This document shows positions 26,861 to 34,773 of a stretch of DNA of 38,731 nt, one piece after another. Source of the stretch: JAZFSZ01 sp036446455. GTDB lineage: Bacteria > Pseudomonadota > Gammaproteobacteria > Acidiferrobacterales > JAJDNE01. The position numbers and the translations under genes are program-made. The first letter of the stretch is position 1. The number at the start of each line of letters is the position of its first letter. The stretch covers positions 1 to 38,731 of the forward strand of contig JAZFSZ010000072.1 of NCBI GenBank assembly GCA_036446455.1, in the 5' to 3' direction. The notes beneath the pieces were generated by a model. It saw only the letters and a program-made list of their open reading frames with translations, did no database searches and was not told the DNA's origin.

Positions 26861-27064
26861 GACTATCCGGATTTGAGGGCTATCTAAAGGCGGGGGATTA
26901 TACACAAATGGGGGGTTTTGTACCGCCTGTGGCACTAATACGGAGTGTTTGCCTTATATCTACCTTCGGCTAATTACTTCAGAATTCCTCCGGAATTCAT
27001 GAAGCGCTTACTATGCTGATACTCTGGTCCCTGCGATCACACCAGATACTTCAGCGGTGCAAAT

Positions 27065-27176
27065 ACCAGGAGGCGATAACGGATTCCTGGTGGTTTTGGC
27101 AACCTTCAGGGTTTTATCCTGGCAACAAACGGAACAAGTTTTGCGATGACAAATAGCGATATTTATCGCTTTTTTT
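27065..27176 (+). ncRNA. Candidate small structured RNA
   Basis: A gene-free 600-base stretch between prfC and the Crp/Fnr gene contains a run of hairpins on the plus strand: ACCAGGA/TCCTGGT (27065-27091), CAGG/CCTG (27107-27121) and a terminator hairpin with a T-run (27155-27176). No open reading frame uses this terminator, so a short transcript ending here is a reasonable guess. No known riboswitch consensus was recognised, and the upstream promoter and 5' end are not visible. Confidence 0.3.
27155..27176 (+). terminator. Orphan rho-independent terminator
   Basis: AGCGATA-TT-TATCGCT is followed by a run of seven T. Outside it, ATGAC (27146-27150) and GTCAT (27178-27182) can extend the stem. 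It points in the plus direction, yet the nearest upstream plus-strand gene is the rhodanese gene at 24.2-25.0 kb, which has its own terminator. Confidence 0.65.
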
Positions 27177-27187
27177 AGTCATTCCTG

Positions 27188-27221
27188 GCCATCCGGCGTC
27201 GGTTTTGACCCGCCGGATGGC
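27188..27221. repeat. Long perfect hairpin, 11-bp stem
   Basis: GCCATCCGGCG (27188-27198) and CGCCGGATGGC (27211-27221) form a perfect GC-rich stem around a 12-base loop. There is no T-run after it. It could be a regulator site or a transcript-stabilising stem next to the orphan terminator. Confidence 0.6.
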
Positions 27222-27334
27222 ATCATGACCCCGTTATTTATGGTCACAGACGCAACGTACCCCGGCGCCCTACCCACAGCATCTCCCGGAAACACTGGAA
27301 AAGCCTTCATTAATGAAATTGCGGGGAAAAAACA

Positions 27335-27348
27335 TTGATCTGAATCAG
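27335..27348 (+). promoter_or_regulatory. FNR/Dnr-type box upstream of the regulator gene
   Basis: TTGATCTGAATCAG matches the FNR/ANR/DNR consensus TTGAT-N4-ATCAA at nine of ten positions. A weak AATTAT -10 candidate lies at 27374-27379, near but not exactly at class II spacing. The box is about 110 bases before the regulator's GTG, so oxygen- or NO-linked control of that gene is likely. Confidence 0.65.
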
Positions 27349-27458
27349 TGGGTCAATTCCTGGCATGCGGCAGAATTATGTGTGCTCAACAGTGGTTGCA
27401 ACTCTGCATATAATCCGGATTCTTTTGTAAACTGAACACCGAACAGGGAGGGTTTTGT

Positions 27459-28193
27459 GTGAGCGTACAAAGAGTCCATGTTGCTGGTGGAAAGTTCATG
27501 CTAAACAATTCCAATAAAGTATTGATTCTCAGTGAGCTACAACATAGCTACCTTTTTGCCGGAATGAATAATGATCAATTGCGCAGGGTAGTCGAATCGA
27601 GTTCTGTATTAACCCTGGATGACGGGGAACAGCTGTTTACCCGAAATGATCCGGCAAAACATTTTTACCAGGTGAGAAGTGGCCAATTCAAGCTTTTCCG
27701 TCTTTCCAAAAATGGTGTCGAAAAAGTGATTCATGTGTTCGGCGCCGGTGAGACATTTGCCGAGGCCATTATGTTCATGGAACACCAGTCCTACCCGGCC
27801 ACCGCTGAAGCACTGGTAAAAAGCGAGATCATCGCTTTCGAGAGCAAGGTGTTTACCGAGATACTGCGCGAAAGCGTCGATACCTGCTTTCGCGTAATGT
27901 CGGACATGAGTATGCGGCTTAAAATGCGTCTGGATGATATCGACGCCCTTTCCCTGCAAAATGCGACCCTTCGACTTGTTAACTACCTGCTGCAACAGTT
28001 ACCCGAGGACGCCAATGAATCGTCAGATATTCGGCTTACCCTGCCAAAATCTGTAGTCGCGTCGCGCCTGTCCATTCAACCCGAATCGTTTTCCCGTATA
28101 TTGCATAGCCTGATCAAACAGGGCCTGATTAATGTCGATGGACCTGATATTCATATCAACGATTTACAGGGTTTGCGCAGCTATAACGGATAA
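27459..28193 (+). CDS. dnr: Crp/Fnr regulator of the Dnr type
   Basis: A 244-residue regulator with an N-terminal cyclic-nucleotide-like sensor barrel (about 30-140), a long dimer helix (RLKMRLDDIDALSLQNATLRLVNYLL) and a C-terminal winged helix (VVASRLSIQPESFSRILHSLIKQGLI, about 195-220). GAGETFAEAIMFME and LSIQPESFSRI resemble Pseudomonas DNR, the NO-responsive activator of denitrification genes. The Cys cluster of FNR is absent, so oxygen sensing by iron-sulfur is not expected. GTG at 27459 is preceded by AGGGAGGG. It faces the narK remnant and the tetrapyrrole/cytochrome directon, which it may once have controlled or may still control. Confidence 0.82.
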   Translation: MSVQRVHVAGGKFMLNNSNKVLILSELQHSYLFAGMNNDQLRRVVESSSVLTLDDGEQLFTRNDPAKHFYQVRSGQFKLFRLSKNGVEKVIHVFGAGETFAEAIMFMEHQSYPATAEALVKSEIIAFESKVFTEILRESVDTCFRVMSDMSMRLKMRLDDIDALSLQNATLRLVNYLLQQLPEDANESSDIRLTLPKSVVASRLSIQPESFSRILHSLIKQGLINVDGPDIHINDLQGLRSYNG

Positions 28194-28323
28194 CTTCATT
28201 GCTCTGCCCCTGCAGTCAGTGGCTGGTACCGCGGGAGCGATTAATCCAGTTGTAAACATTATATTTAGTCCCGGTGTCGCTGGCAGCCGCACACCAGTCG
28301 GGCACTCGCTCGTGGCGTTTACG

Positions 28324-28338
28324 AAAGCGTTACGCTTT
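28324..28338. terminator. Possible bidirectional terminator
   Basis: AAAGCG-TTA-CGCTTT is a short hairpin between the convergent dnr gene and narK remnant. The runs of A before it and T after it are short, so it is a weak candidate in either direction. Confidence 0.3.
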
Positions 28339-28385
28339 AATTATAAGCCTGGGATGTCACGGACTGCCGCAGATCCATTCCGTGG

Positions 28386-28904
28386 CTAAGGATTCTTGAT
28401 ATAAGCATTGGGCCGCATATAAAACCACCAGTTAATTATGAGACAGATTGTATAGAATATCGCAAATCCGTAAAGGGCGTACTCGGGTGTTGTGGCTTTA
28501 ATTTGTTCGCCAAAGACCTTGGGAATAATAAAGGCCCCGTAAGCGGCAACAGCCGATGTCCAGCCCAGTACCGGTCCTGCCTGCTCTGCATTGAATACCA
28601 TAGCGATGGTTCTGAACGTTGAACCATTGCCCACACCCGTGGCAGCAAACAAGATAATAAATAAACCAAAGAACGGCAGAAAATACTGTTCCGGAGTGGC
28701 TGACTTGTAAGCCGCGGCCATAAAATAGGCTACCCCCAAGGCACAAACAATCATCACGATGGAGACGATTTGCGTGACCTTGGCGCCCACTACCTTTTCG
28801 GAGATTTTGCCTCCGATTGGCCGGATCAAGGCACCGATAAACGGGCCCATCCAGGCAAACATCAGGGCACTGGGTCCATTAGGATTAACCTGAGTACCGT
28901 GGGA
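28386..28904 (-). pseudogene. C-terminal remnant of a NarK-type transporter
   Basis: About 170 codons encode the last third of a nitrate/nitrite MFS porter: VNPNGPSALMFAWMGPFIGALIRPIGGKI, then GVGNGSTFRTIAMVF (second nitrate signature region) and GWTSAVAAYGAFIIPKVFG. The frame is closed upstream by a TAA at 28905-28907, and the first internal ATG (28862) would start mid-membrane, so the N-terminal two thirds are missing. The break lies exactly where the hemG stop codon (28885-28887) falls. It is not functional as a transporter as it stands. It is unlike the intact permease at 9774 in detail and belongs to the NarK2-like side of the family. Confidence 0.8.
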
Positions 28905-30306
28905 TTATTGAAGCTGGCATGTGTGATATATCTGTGGTCTTTGTGTCAAGACTGCGGGCGATATGTCTTGCAGTCGTTCGGGCGCAGGCAATACGGTCAC
29001 GTACTGATACACCGTCGATATAATTGGCCCCTATATGCAGCCCTTTATGTTTCTGTAGGCAATGTGAAATTGCGCGAACACGCTGTTGATAAGCACCATA
29101 ATAGAGAGGTAATGCCTCTTGGTGCCTATCGATTCTAATCATCTCTGGATTAGCTTTCAATCCAATTAATTTACGCAGGGAATCAAATATTTTATCTGTA
29201 GTGGTTTCGTCATTCCATTCTGCCACTTCAGGCGTCCTTGCTCCACCAAGATAGGTGGTCAATAATACCTTCCCTATGGGTGCCCGGTCAGGAAACAGGG
29301 TGCTCATCCATAGATTACCTGTCATAGGTAATCGTTCCTGTCTTGGAACCAGAAATCCGACGCCGTCCAATGGATGTTTGATGGCGTTACGATCAAATCC
29401 CATGTGCAGGACTGTGACAGGGGCATAACGGATGTCCTCAAGTAACGATTTTAATTCATGATCTGTCGGTGAAACCAATGATGCTGCAATCGGAGCGGGT
29501 ACAGTAAGTACAACATGTTTAGCAAGCAGTGAGTATTGTCCCTCGGATGTCGATGCCGTGACTTGCCATCTATTACCTTTCTTGACCAGCTCATCTGCCT
29601 TGTAACCCGTGTGCAAGTTAACCCCAGGGGCTTGTGCCAACGTATTTACCAACGTATTCATGCCACCATTGAAAGAAAACGTATCGGTGACGCAGGCCGT
29701 GCGCCGCCGTAATAATCGGTTAACCAGAACACCAGCAGTGATACTGCCAAAGCGTTTTTCCAGGGCAGTCAAACGGGGTAAGCATGCTGCTGCATTGGCT
29801 TTATCAGGATCGGATGCAAGTGTGCCTGCAATAAAGGGTTCCATCGCTTTTTCCAGCATCTCATTACCCAGTCTACGGATGATAAACTGACTAACGGATT
29901 CATTATCAGGTTCACCAGCAGAGATAAACGGTTCTGCCAATAGCCGCAATTTGCCGCGCAGGCTCCAGAGAGGGGATGCTATCATGGCGCCCATGCGCAT
30001 TGGTAATGCGGTTAGCTGTCCATTATTTAATAGATACCGACGGGATTCGGCTTCAGGTGAGCGTGTTGTTTTGAGGTTTTCAAGGCCGGTAGCCTGCACC
30101 AGTTCCACAACTTCCGGGCGGAAGTTCATCACCATGGCGGCGGCGCGCTCTGTCAGGTAGCCGTCCTGCCGGGTCGATTTTATTTTACCGCCAACACGCT
30201 CATCGGCCTCCCAGACTTCGACACCCACGCCCAGTTGCGTCAGCCACCAGGCCAAAGACAGCCCTGAAATGCCGCCGCCGATGATGAGGACATCGGTCTG
30301 GCTCAT
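28885..30306 (-). CDS. Protoporphyrinogen IX oxidase, HemG/HemY FAD type
   Basis: A 473-residue flavoprotein that should oxidise protoporphyrinogen (or coproporphyrinogen) in the late haem pathway. The FAD dinucleotide fold is DVLIIGGGISGLSLAWWLTQLG with a second motif EADERVGGKIKS. The C-terminal part has the family block GLHIGANYIDGVSVRDRIACARTTA. Its ATG overlaps the stop codon of the radical SAM gene (ATGA), so the two are translationally coupled. The last residues (HMPASIIPRYSG) run into the narK remnant and may be a junction-made tail. Other oxygen-dependent amine-oxidase-like roles are possible but less likely. Confidence 0.82.
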   Translation of the reverse strand: MSQTDVLIIGGGISGLSLAWWLTQLGVGVEVWEADERVGGKIKSTRQDGYLTERAAAMVMNFRPEVVELVQATGLENLKTTRSPEAESRRYLLNNGQLTALPMRMGAMIASPLWSLRGKLRLLAEPFISAGEPDNESVSQFIIRRLGNEMLEKAMEPFIAGTLASDPDKANAAACLPRLTALEKRFGSITAGVLVNRLLRRRTACVTDTFSFNGGMNTLVNTLAQAPGVNLHTGYKADELVKKGNRWQVTASTSEGQYSLLAKHVVLTVPAPIAASLVSPTDHELKSLLEDIRYAPVTVLHMGFDRNAIKHPLDGVGFLVPRQERLPMTGNLWMSTLFPDRAPIGKVLLTTYLGGARTPEVAEWNDETTTDKIFDSLRKLIGLKANPEMIRIDRHQEALPLYYGAYQQRVRAISHCLQKHKGLHIGANYIDGVSVRDRIACARTTARHIARSLDTKTTDISHMPASIIPRYSG

Positions 30307-31604
30307 GAGTGGCCTCCCGAGGCCTTTGGGCCATCCAGCCGGGTGACCTTGGCAGGTGCAGGCCTGCCGGGAGGCCCCGCCGAACCAAAGCGACGTCTGA
30401 CCAGAATATCCAGGTGTTCCGGGGTGACCACGCGTTCATGTTGTTCGCGTACATAGCTCTCGGCGCGTTTTTTCACCATCTTGCGCAGAAAGGCCGGTAC
30501 GCGCGACAGCCGTTGCTCGGCCGCTGGGGACCACTGCACCTCATTTTGTTGATCCCGCCACGGCTGGATAACCGTCCCTCCTTCGGGAAGGTAACTGCAC
30601 CACGGATCGGCGCTCATCAGATCGCCCTCAATCGCCAGGGCGCGGGCGCGGCAACCGCCACACAGGGCCCGGTATTCGCACTGGCCGCATTTACCCTGTA
30701 ACTGCGGCGCACGCAGTTGTTGCAAGGCCGGACTGTGATCCCAAATATGGCTAAACGATTCTTCGCGGAGGTTGCCCACCGCTTCATCGATATACGGGCA
30801 TGCCGTAACCCCGCCCTCCGGGGTGATTCGACAGTAGTGGGTGCCAGCGATACAACTGCTGCCGTCATAACCCTCGGCGCGGGTCAACAGAGAATCGGGA
30901 TTTCGTTGGTGGGCAACCCGTTGAAAATGCGGCGCACAACGGGCGCGAATGATCAGGTCCTGACTTTGTTCCTGCGCCTGCAGAATTTGATTCAGCACTT
31001 TCTCATAGCGGGCCGGGGTGATGTCGGTCATGGATTCTCCTCGACCGGTGCAGACCAAAAAGAAAAAGTTCAGTACCCAGGCGCCACTGGCACGGGCAAA
31101 GTCGATCATGGCCGGAACTTCATGGGCATTGGCTTCGGTCACCGAAAAATGGATTTGAAATGCCAGCCCATGGCGGCGGCACGCCTCCATTCCGGCCAGT
31201 GTTTTTTGCCAGGCCTTGGGGCTGCCGCGGAACTGGTTATGTTGTTCGGGATCGAGGGAATCCAGGCTGATGCCGATGCCCATGGCACCAGCGGCCTTGA
31301 GCGATTGCACCCGTTTGTCCGTGAGTAACACGCCATTGCTGCCAACCACCATAAACAGACCAAGCTTGCTACCGTGTTCGAGTAGCGTTTCCAGATCACG
31401 CCGCAACAACGGTTCACCCCCGGTCAGGACGACCATGGTTGCGGTACTACGTTGGCCAATTTCATCCAGCAAACGGCACACTTCCTCGGTACCGAGTTCG
31501 TCTTCGCTGCCGTGCTCCAGGGTGGCCGCGTCCAGATAGCAGTGGGCACAGCGCAGGTTGCAACGCCGTGTTAAATTGATTGCTAGAAGGTAGAGATCAT
31601 CCAT
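30303..31604 (-). CDS. Radical SAM/SPASM protein with C-terminal PCP_red domain
   Basis: A 433-residue radical SAM enzyme. The [4Fe-4S]/SAM motif is C15-x3-C19-x2-C22 (TRRCNLRCAHCY), with TGGEPLLRRD as the GGEP motif. A SPASM-type Cys set for auxiliary clusters follows (Cys251, 258, 269, 306, 309, 315, 318, 336). Residues about 356-406 (WSPAAEQRLSRVPAFLRKMV...) look like a PCP_red domain, otherwise seen at the end of BchB/ChlB. The rSAM part resembles NirJ/AhbD-like proteins, which modify haem side chains. ATG at 31604 is chosen because the protein family starts there (MDDLYLLAINLTRRC). It lies 11 bases after the Usp-PCP gene and overlaps hemG. Its substrate is not shown; a porphyrin is the favoured inference. 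Confidence 0.8.
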   Translation of the reverse strand: MDDLYLLAINLTRRCNLRCAHCYLDAATLEHGSEDELGTEEVCRLLDEIGQRSTATMVVLTGGEPLLRRDLETLLEHGSKLGLFMVVGSNGVLLTDKRVQSLKAAGAMGIGISLDSLDPEQHNQFRGSPKAWQKTLAGMEACRRHGLAFQIHFSVTEANAHEVPAMIDFARASGAWVLNFFFLVCTGRGESMTDITPARYEKVLNQILQAQEQSQDLIIRARCAPHFQRVAHQRNPDSLLTRAEGYDGSSCIAGTHYCRITPEGGVTACPYIDEAVGNLREESFSHIWDHSPALQQLRAPQLQGKCGQCEYRALCGGCRARALAIEGDLMSADPWCSYLPEGGTVIQPWRDQQNEVQWSPAAEQRLSRVPAFLRKMVKKRAESYVREQHERVVTPEHLDILVRRRFGSAGPPGRPAPAKVTRLDGPKASGGHS

Positions 31605-31615
31605 GGAATCTCGAC

Positions 31616-33826
31616 CTAGTTTCCATAGGAACGGGGATCGGCAGGGTTCAGGTGGAAATAGCCATTCTCTTTCCACTCTGCCTTCACGGCCTCTACCGCC
31701 GCCGCGTTGACCCGTGCCATACCCTGGCGTTGCACCCACGCTTCGATCTCCCGAATGAGCATGCCCTGCACCATGGGCGGGACGCGTCGGATTCCGTTAT
31801 CGGCCTCCGGATCCCAGGGTAAGGTCCGGCTGGCCTGATCCGAACCGGTCTGAAAGGTGTCCAGCACTACCTGTAGGAAGTCGACACCGATTTTTTGAAG
31901 ACCTTGGCTAGCCGCGATCATCTCCGCAGCCTTGCGAGTCATGTCACGGGCCATACCCACGGGTATTTGTCCAAGTCTTTCCAATGCCTCGCTGGACCAA
32001 CTGATGTCGTCAATTTTGTTGTCTGCGGCAGCTACCGGTTCTTTTGGTTTAGATTGCGCGTCTGTAGGCAGATCTCTATTTTTCATTGTCATCTCCATTG
32101 TCTGGCGGGATTGTTGCAGTCCGGCTTTGGCAACTTCCAATGTTATCTCGGTGATATCTTGTTGCTGCGCATAGTTCTCAATATGTTTTTGGCTGCTATC
32201 GCGCATAAAACCTTCCGGTACGCGCATCAGGCGTGCCAGGGCAGCCGCTTGCCAATGTAACGAACCAGGGACGAGGGGCGAGGGGCTATGAATAGTGGAG
32301 TTTGGTTCGGCCACCTTATCGTTATTGTTGGTATCGAGTGCCGGTGGGGCGATAAAACTTTCGAGGTGTTTTTTTTCTACTTTGGCAGAACCGTCTGTAC
32401 GGGCTTTTTTCTCGGCACGCTTGCGCAGATTATTGCGAACGGATGAATCTTCGGTCTGGTTTAATAAGGCTTCGGCATCCGTTGACCAGTCCAGATTTTC
32501 GAAGCCTTTGGTTTGTACTTGTCCCGCGGTTAGTTCACCGGCGTCATGCGCGGCGACAATTTCAGCCATCGCCTGTTTGGCATGGCTGGGACACAGTTGT
32601 GCAGTGGCCTCATCAACGATCTTCTCGGTGATTACTGTATGCCCCTGTTTCTGGGCATGCCGCAGGATCGCCATGCGCGCCATATTGCGCGCAAAATCAG
32701 GCACCTTGTCCATGGCCTGCTCGGCCTCGATAGTCCAGGAAGTCGTGACATCGGCCACCACATCCAGACGAGGTTGGTGTTCACGTTGACTGAGGAGCAC
32801 CGCACAGTCCACATCGTGCAACAGGTTTTCCGCGTTACCTCCAATGTCCAACTCCTCATCGGCATGGATACCGAGTTTGCCGATAACTAACAGGGAGGGA
32901 TTTATTCCTTTTATATACTTACTAATGGCGTCATGGGGTTTGCCGTCCAGTAACTCGGGTTCGATTTCGATATCGTGCTCCCTGGCAATGGACTGGGCGA
33001 CATCCAAGTGACCCTGATAGATCTTGGCCAGTCCGGAGTCGATGATATCTTCATGCAGTTGCTCCTGTTCCTTGAAACGAAACACCTTGCCAGCCTCTTC
33101 CGAGAGTACATCAGCGATTCGATTGAAGGCGACGTAATGGAAATAGGGATCGAACACCGCGATAACTTTCACCGGGACCCGCCAATGCTTCGCCAGCTGC
33201 AGGGCGGTGAGTAAACCGCCATAGGCCCTGGCAGAGCCATCCACGGCAACCACGATGGTACCTTCGTTCAATGGACGCTTGGGTTGTTTGATGATTAAGG
33301 TATCGATATCACTGCGGCGCGTGACCCGTCGGCATACGGTACCCAGTCGGCTACCTCCTACGGCGCCCAGACCCAGCGCGCCCATGACCAGAAGGTCATA
33401 CTTGCCACTGTTGGTCTCCTGGGTCAGGGCGCGATAATTCTTACCTTCCAGAGAACAACGGTTAAATCGGATTCCAGCTTGCTGGCAGTTAGCGTCAGCT
33501 TGATCCAGATAGGCGTCGGTGATGATCGACAGACCACGAGTAATCAGATCATCATGCACATCACGCTGGCGTTCCAGTTCCTGTTCTTCACGGAATTGTT
33601 CCGGCAGGCCGCCTTCCATCTGGCGAAAGCGCACATCATGCAACTTGGCGGCATAGACATGGGTGCCCGTGATGCTCGCGTCTTTGCTTAAGGCCGCTAA
33701 CATCAGCGCCATTTTTATGCCCTGGTTGGCATGATCGGATGAGTCCAGTGCCAGCAGGATAGAATGGTACATGGACAAAGGTTCTTGAGCTTTGTCCCTT
33801 GCCTGTGTCTGTATGCTCATCATCAT
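31616..33826 (-). CDS. Tandem UspA domains with five PCP_red-like repeats
   Basis: A soluble protein of about 736 residues. Two universal stress domains lie at about 20-182 (ATP loop GALGLGAVGGSRLG) and 188-348 (VVAVDGSAR; GKLGIHADEELDIGG). Then five units, each starting with Trp and fitting the pattern W-x3-A-x3-L-x2-VP-x2-R-x3-R-x3-E-x2-A, begin at Trp364, 447, 525, 610 and 671. The first, third and fifth match PCP_red best (for example ITEITLEVAKAGL in unit three); the second is weak. Linkers are polar. Three ATG codons stand in tandem at 33826-33818; GAGG is best placed for the second or third. It is flanked by the small peptide gene and the radical SAM gene. Function is unknown; a nucleotide-responsive scaffold or carrier is one idea. 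Confidence 0.8.
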   Translation of the reverse strand: MMMSIQTQARDKAQEPLSMYHSILLALDSSDHANQGIKMALMLAALSKDASITGTHVYAAKLHDVRFRQMEGGLPEQFREEQELERQRDVHDDLITRGLSIITDAYLDQADANCQQAGIRFNRCSLEGKNYRALTQETNSGKYDLLVMGALGLGAVGGSRLGTVCRRVTRRSDIDTLIIKQPKRPLNEGTIVVAVDGSARAYGGLLTALQLAKHWRVPVKVIAVFDPYFHYVAFNRIADVLSEEAGKVFRFKEQEQLHEDIIDSGLAKIYQGHLDVAQSIAREHDIEIEPELLDGKPHDAISKYIKGINPSLLVIGKLGIHADEELDIGGNAENLLHDVDCAVLLSQREHQPRLDVVADVTTSWTIEAEQAMDKVPDFARNMARMAILRHAQKQGHTVITEKIVDEATAQLCPSHAKQAMAEIVAAHDAGELTAGQVQTKGFENLDWSTDAEALLNQTEDSSVRNNLRKRAEKKARTDGSAKVEKKHLESFIAPPALDTNNNDKVAEPNSTIHSPSPLVPGSLHWQAAALARLMRVPEGFMRDSSQKHIENYAQQQDITEITLEVAKAGLQQSRQTMEMTMKNRDLPTDAQSKPKEPVAAADNKIDDISWSSEALERLGQIPVGMARDMTRKAAEMIAASQGLQKIGVDFLQVVLDTFQTGSDQASRTLPWDPEADNGIRRVPPMVQGMLIREIEAWVQRQGMARVNAAAVEAVKAEWKENGYFHLNPADPRSYGN

Positions 33827-33832
33827 GCGCCT

Positions 33833-33949
33833 CTATTCAGGGTTAGCTTTACCTGAACCCACGGATTCAGGTATCAAAGCAATCATCAGCAGACTGAACA
33901 CCATTGCAAACCGAATCGGCTTTGGTGAAAAATTCAAACCTGTGCCCAT
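33833..33949 (-). CDS. Small hydrophobic peptide, 38 residues
   Basis: An open frame of 38 codons with a good ribosome-binding site (GAGGGGAAAA before ATG) and a TAG just before the AGGCGC that leads to the Usp gene's ATGs, so translation would be coupled. The product has a basic N-terminus (Lys10, Arg13), one hydrophobic stretch (FAMVFSLLMIALIP, about 14-27) and a polar tail. It could be a single-span membrane peptide or a secreted peptide with a signal sequence. No family is recognised. It lies 41 bases after the diheme cytochrome gene. Confidence 0.55.
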   Translation of the reverse strand: MGTGLNFSPKPIRFAMVFSLLMIALIPESVGSGKANPE

Positions 33950-33990
33950 TTTTCCCCTCTTATTATGTAAGTAGCTGTATTCATAACGCA

Positions 33991-34773
33991 TCAATTAGCT
34001 GGCGCTCTCAAAGTTTTGAGGTAGGCCACGATGGCCAACGCGTCTTCATCCGCGAGTCCGGGAGCGAGCATCTTGGTGCGAGGTTTTATCGCTTGAGGGG
34101 CCTTGATCCAGCGATAGAGCCAATCCGCATTTGATATGAATCCGGCCCGATCCAGGGCGGGACCGATCCTCCCTCCCTGACCCCCTATACTGTGGCATGC
34201 CTCACAGCCATAAGTATTTTCATAAAGACTCTTCCCGGCTTCTACCCGTTTATCGTCGAGCAAGGTGTCGGGGTCAAGATCCACATTTCTGATCCTGGCG
34301 AACTTGGGTCTCTTCCTCTTCATCTCCGGTGTGATCACAATCTTGGGTGCATCATTCGGATGAAGGGTCCTGATATAAGCCACAATGGACCAGATTTCCG
34401 CTTCCGAGAGGGTGTATTTATAGGTCGGCATTAGGGACGGGACATACCTTTCAACGACCCCTGCCAAGATCGCTTCAAAGGCTTTCTCCGGAGCTATTTG
34501 ATCGCGGCTCAGGGTTTCAAAGAGTTCTTTATTGGTCAGTTCCGCGAGATGCTTTTCTTCCGAATCGGTCAGATCACTCGGACTAGGATCCAGGAATTCG
34601 GCATTGTAACCGTCACCCTTACCTGTTTTTCCATGACAATCGACGCAGTAGTAGTTAAAAAGTTTCCTCCCGGTGGCCACAAAATTATCTTCAAATAAAG
34701 TGCACCCGGTGGTCATTCCGAAGAGGCCGAGGATCAAGACCAAAGACCCTATGCCAGAAAGTCTCTCTTTCAT
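33991..34773 (-). CDS. Diheme cytochrome c, probable lipoprotein
   Basis: A 260-residue exported protein. The N-terminus is a hydrophobic signal ending in GMTTGC (Cys24), a probable but not classical lipobox. Two c-haem sites are CVDCH (Cys43-His47) and CEACH (Cys190-His194), each in its own small cytochrome domain, with Met115 (SLMPTY) and Met235 (TKMLAPG) as likely distal ligands. The second domain resembles class I cytochrome c that carries electrons to or from a membrane complex. ATG at 34773 overlaps the stop codon of the triheme gene (ATGA) and has AGGGGG upstream. It is the likely partner of that cytochrome. Confidence 0.88.
   Translation of the reverse strand: MKERLSGIGSLVLILGLFGMTTGCTLFEDNFVATGRKLFNYYCVDCHGKTGKGDGYNAEFLDPSPSDLTDSEEKHLAELTNKELFETLSRDQIAPEKAFEAILAGVVERYVPSLMPTYKYTLSEAEIWSIVAYIRTLHPNDAPKIVITPEMKRKRPKFARIRNVDLDPDTLLDDKRVEAGKSLYENTYGCEACHSIGGQGGRIGPALDRAGFISNADWLYRWIKAPQAIKPRTKMLAPGLADEDALAIVAYLKTLRAPAN

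Noticed and set aside
26861..26935. A 25-residue N-terminal extension of prfC
   Set aside because: The extension is Pro-rich and unlike RF3; the ATG at 26860 gives the standard N-terminus.
27000..27180. A cyclic-di-GMP or molybdenum-cofactor riboswitch upstream of dnr
   Set aside because: The conserved cores of neither class are recognisable, and the likely dnr promoter with its FNR box lies downstream of these hairpins.
31605..31739. A 45-residue N-terminal extension of the radical SAM protein
   Set aside because: It overlaps the end of the Usp/PCP_red gene, is Gly/Arg-rich, and the family starts at the ATG at 31604.
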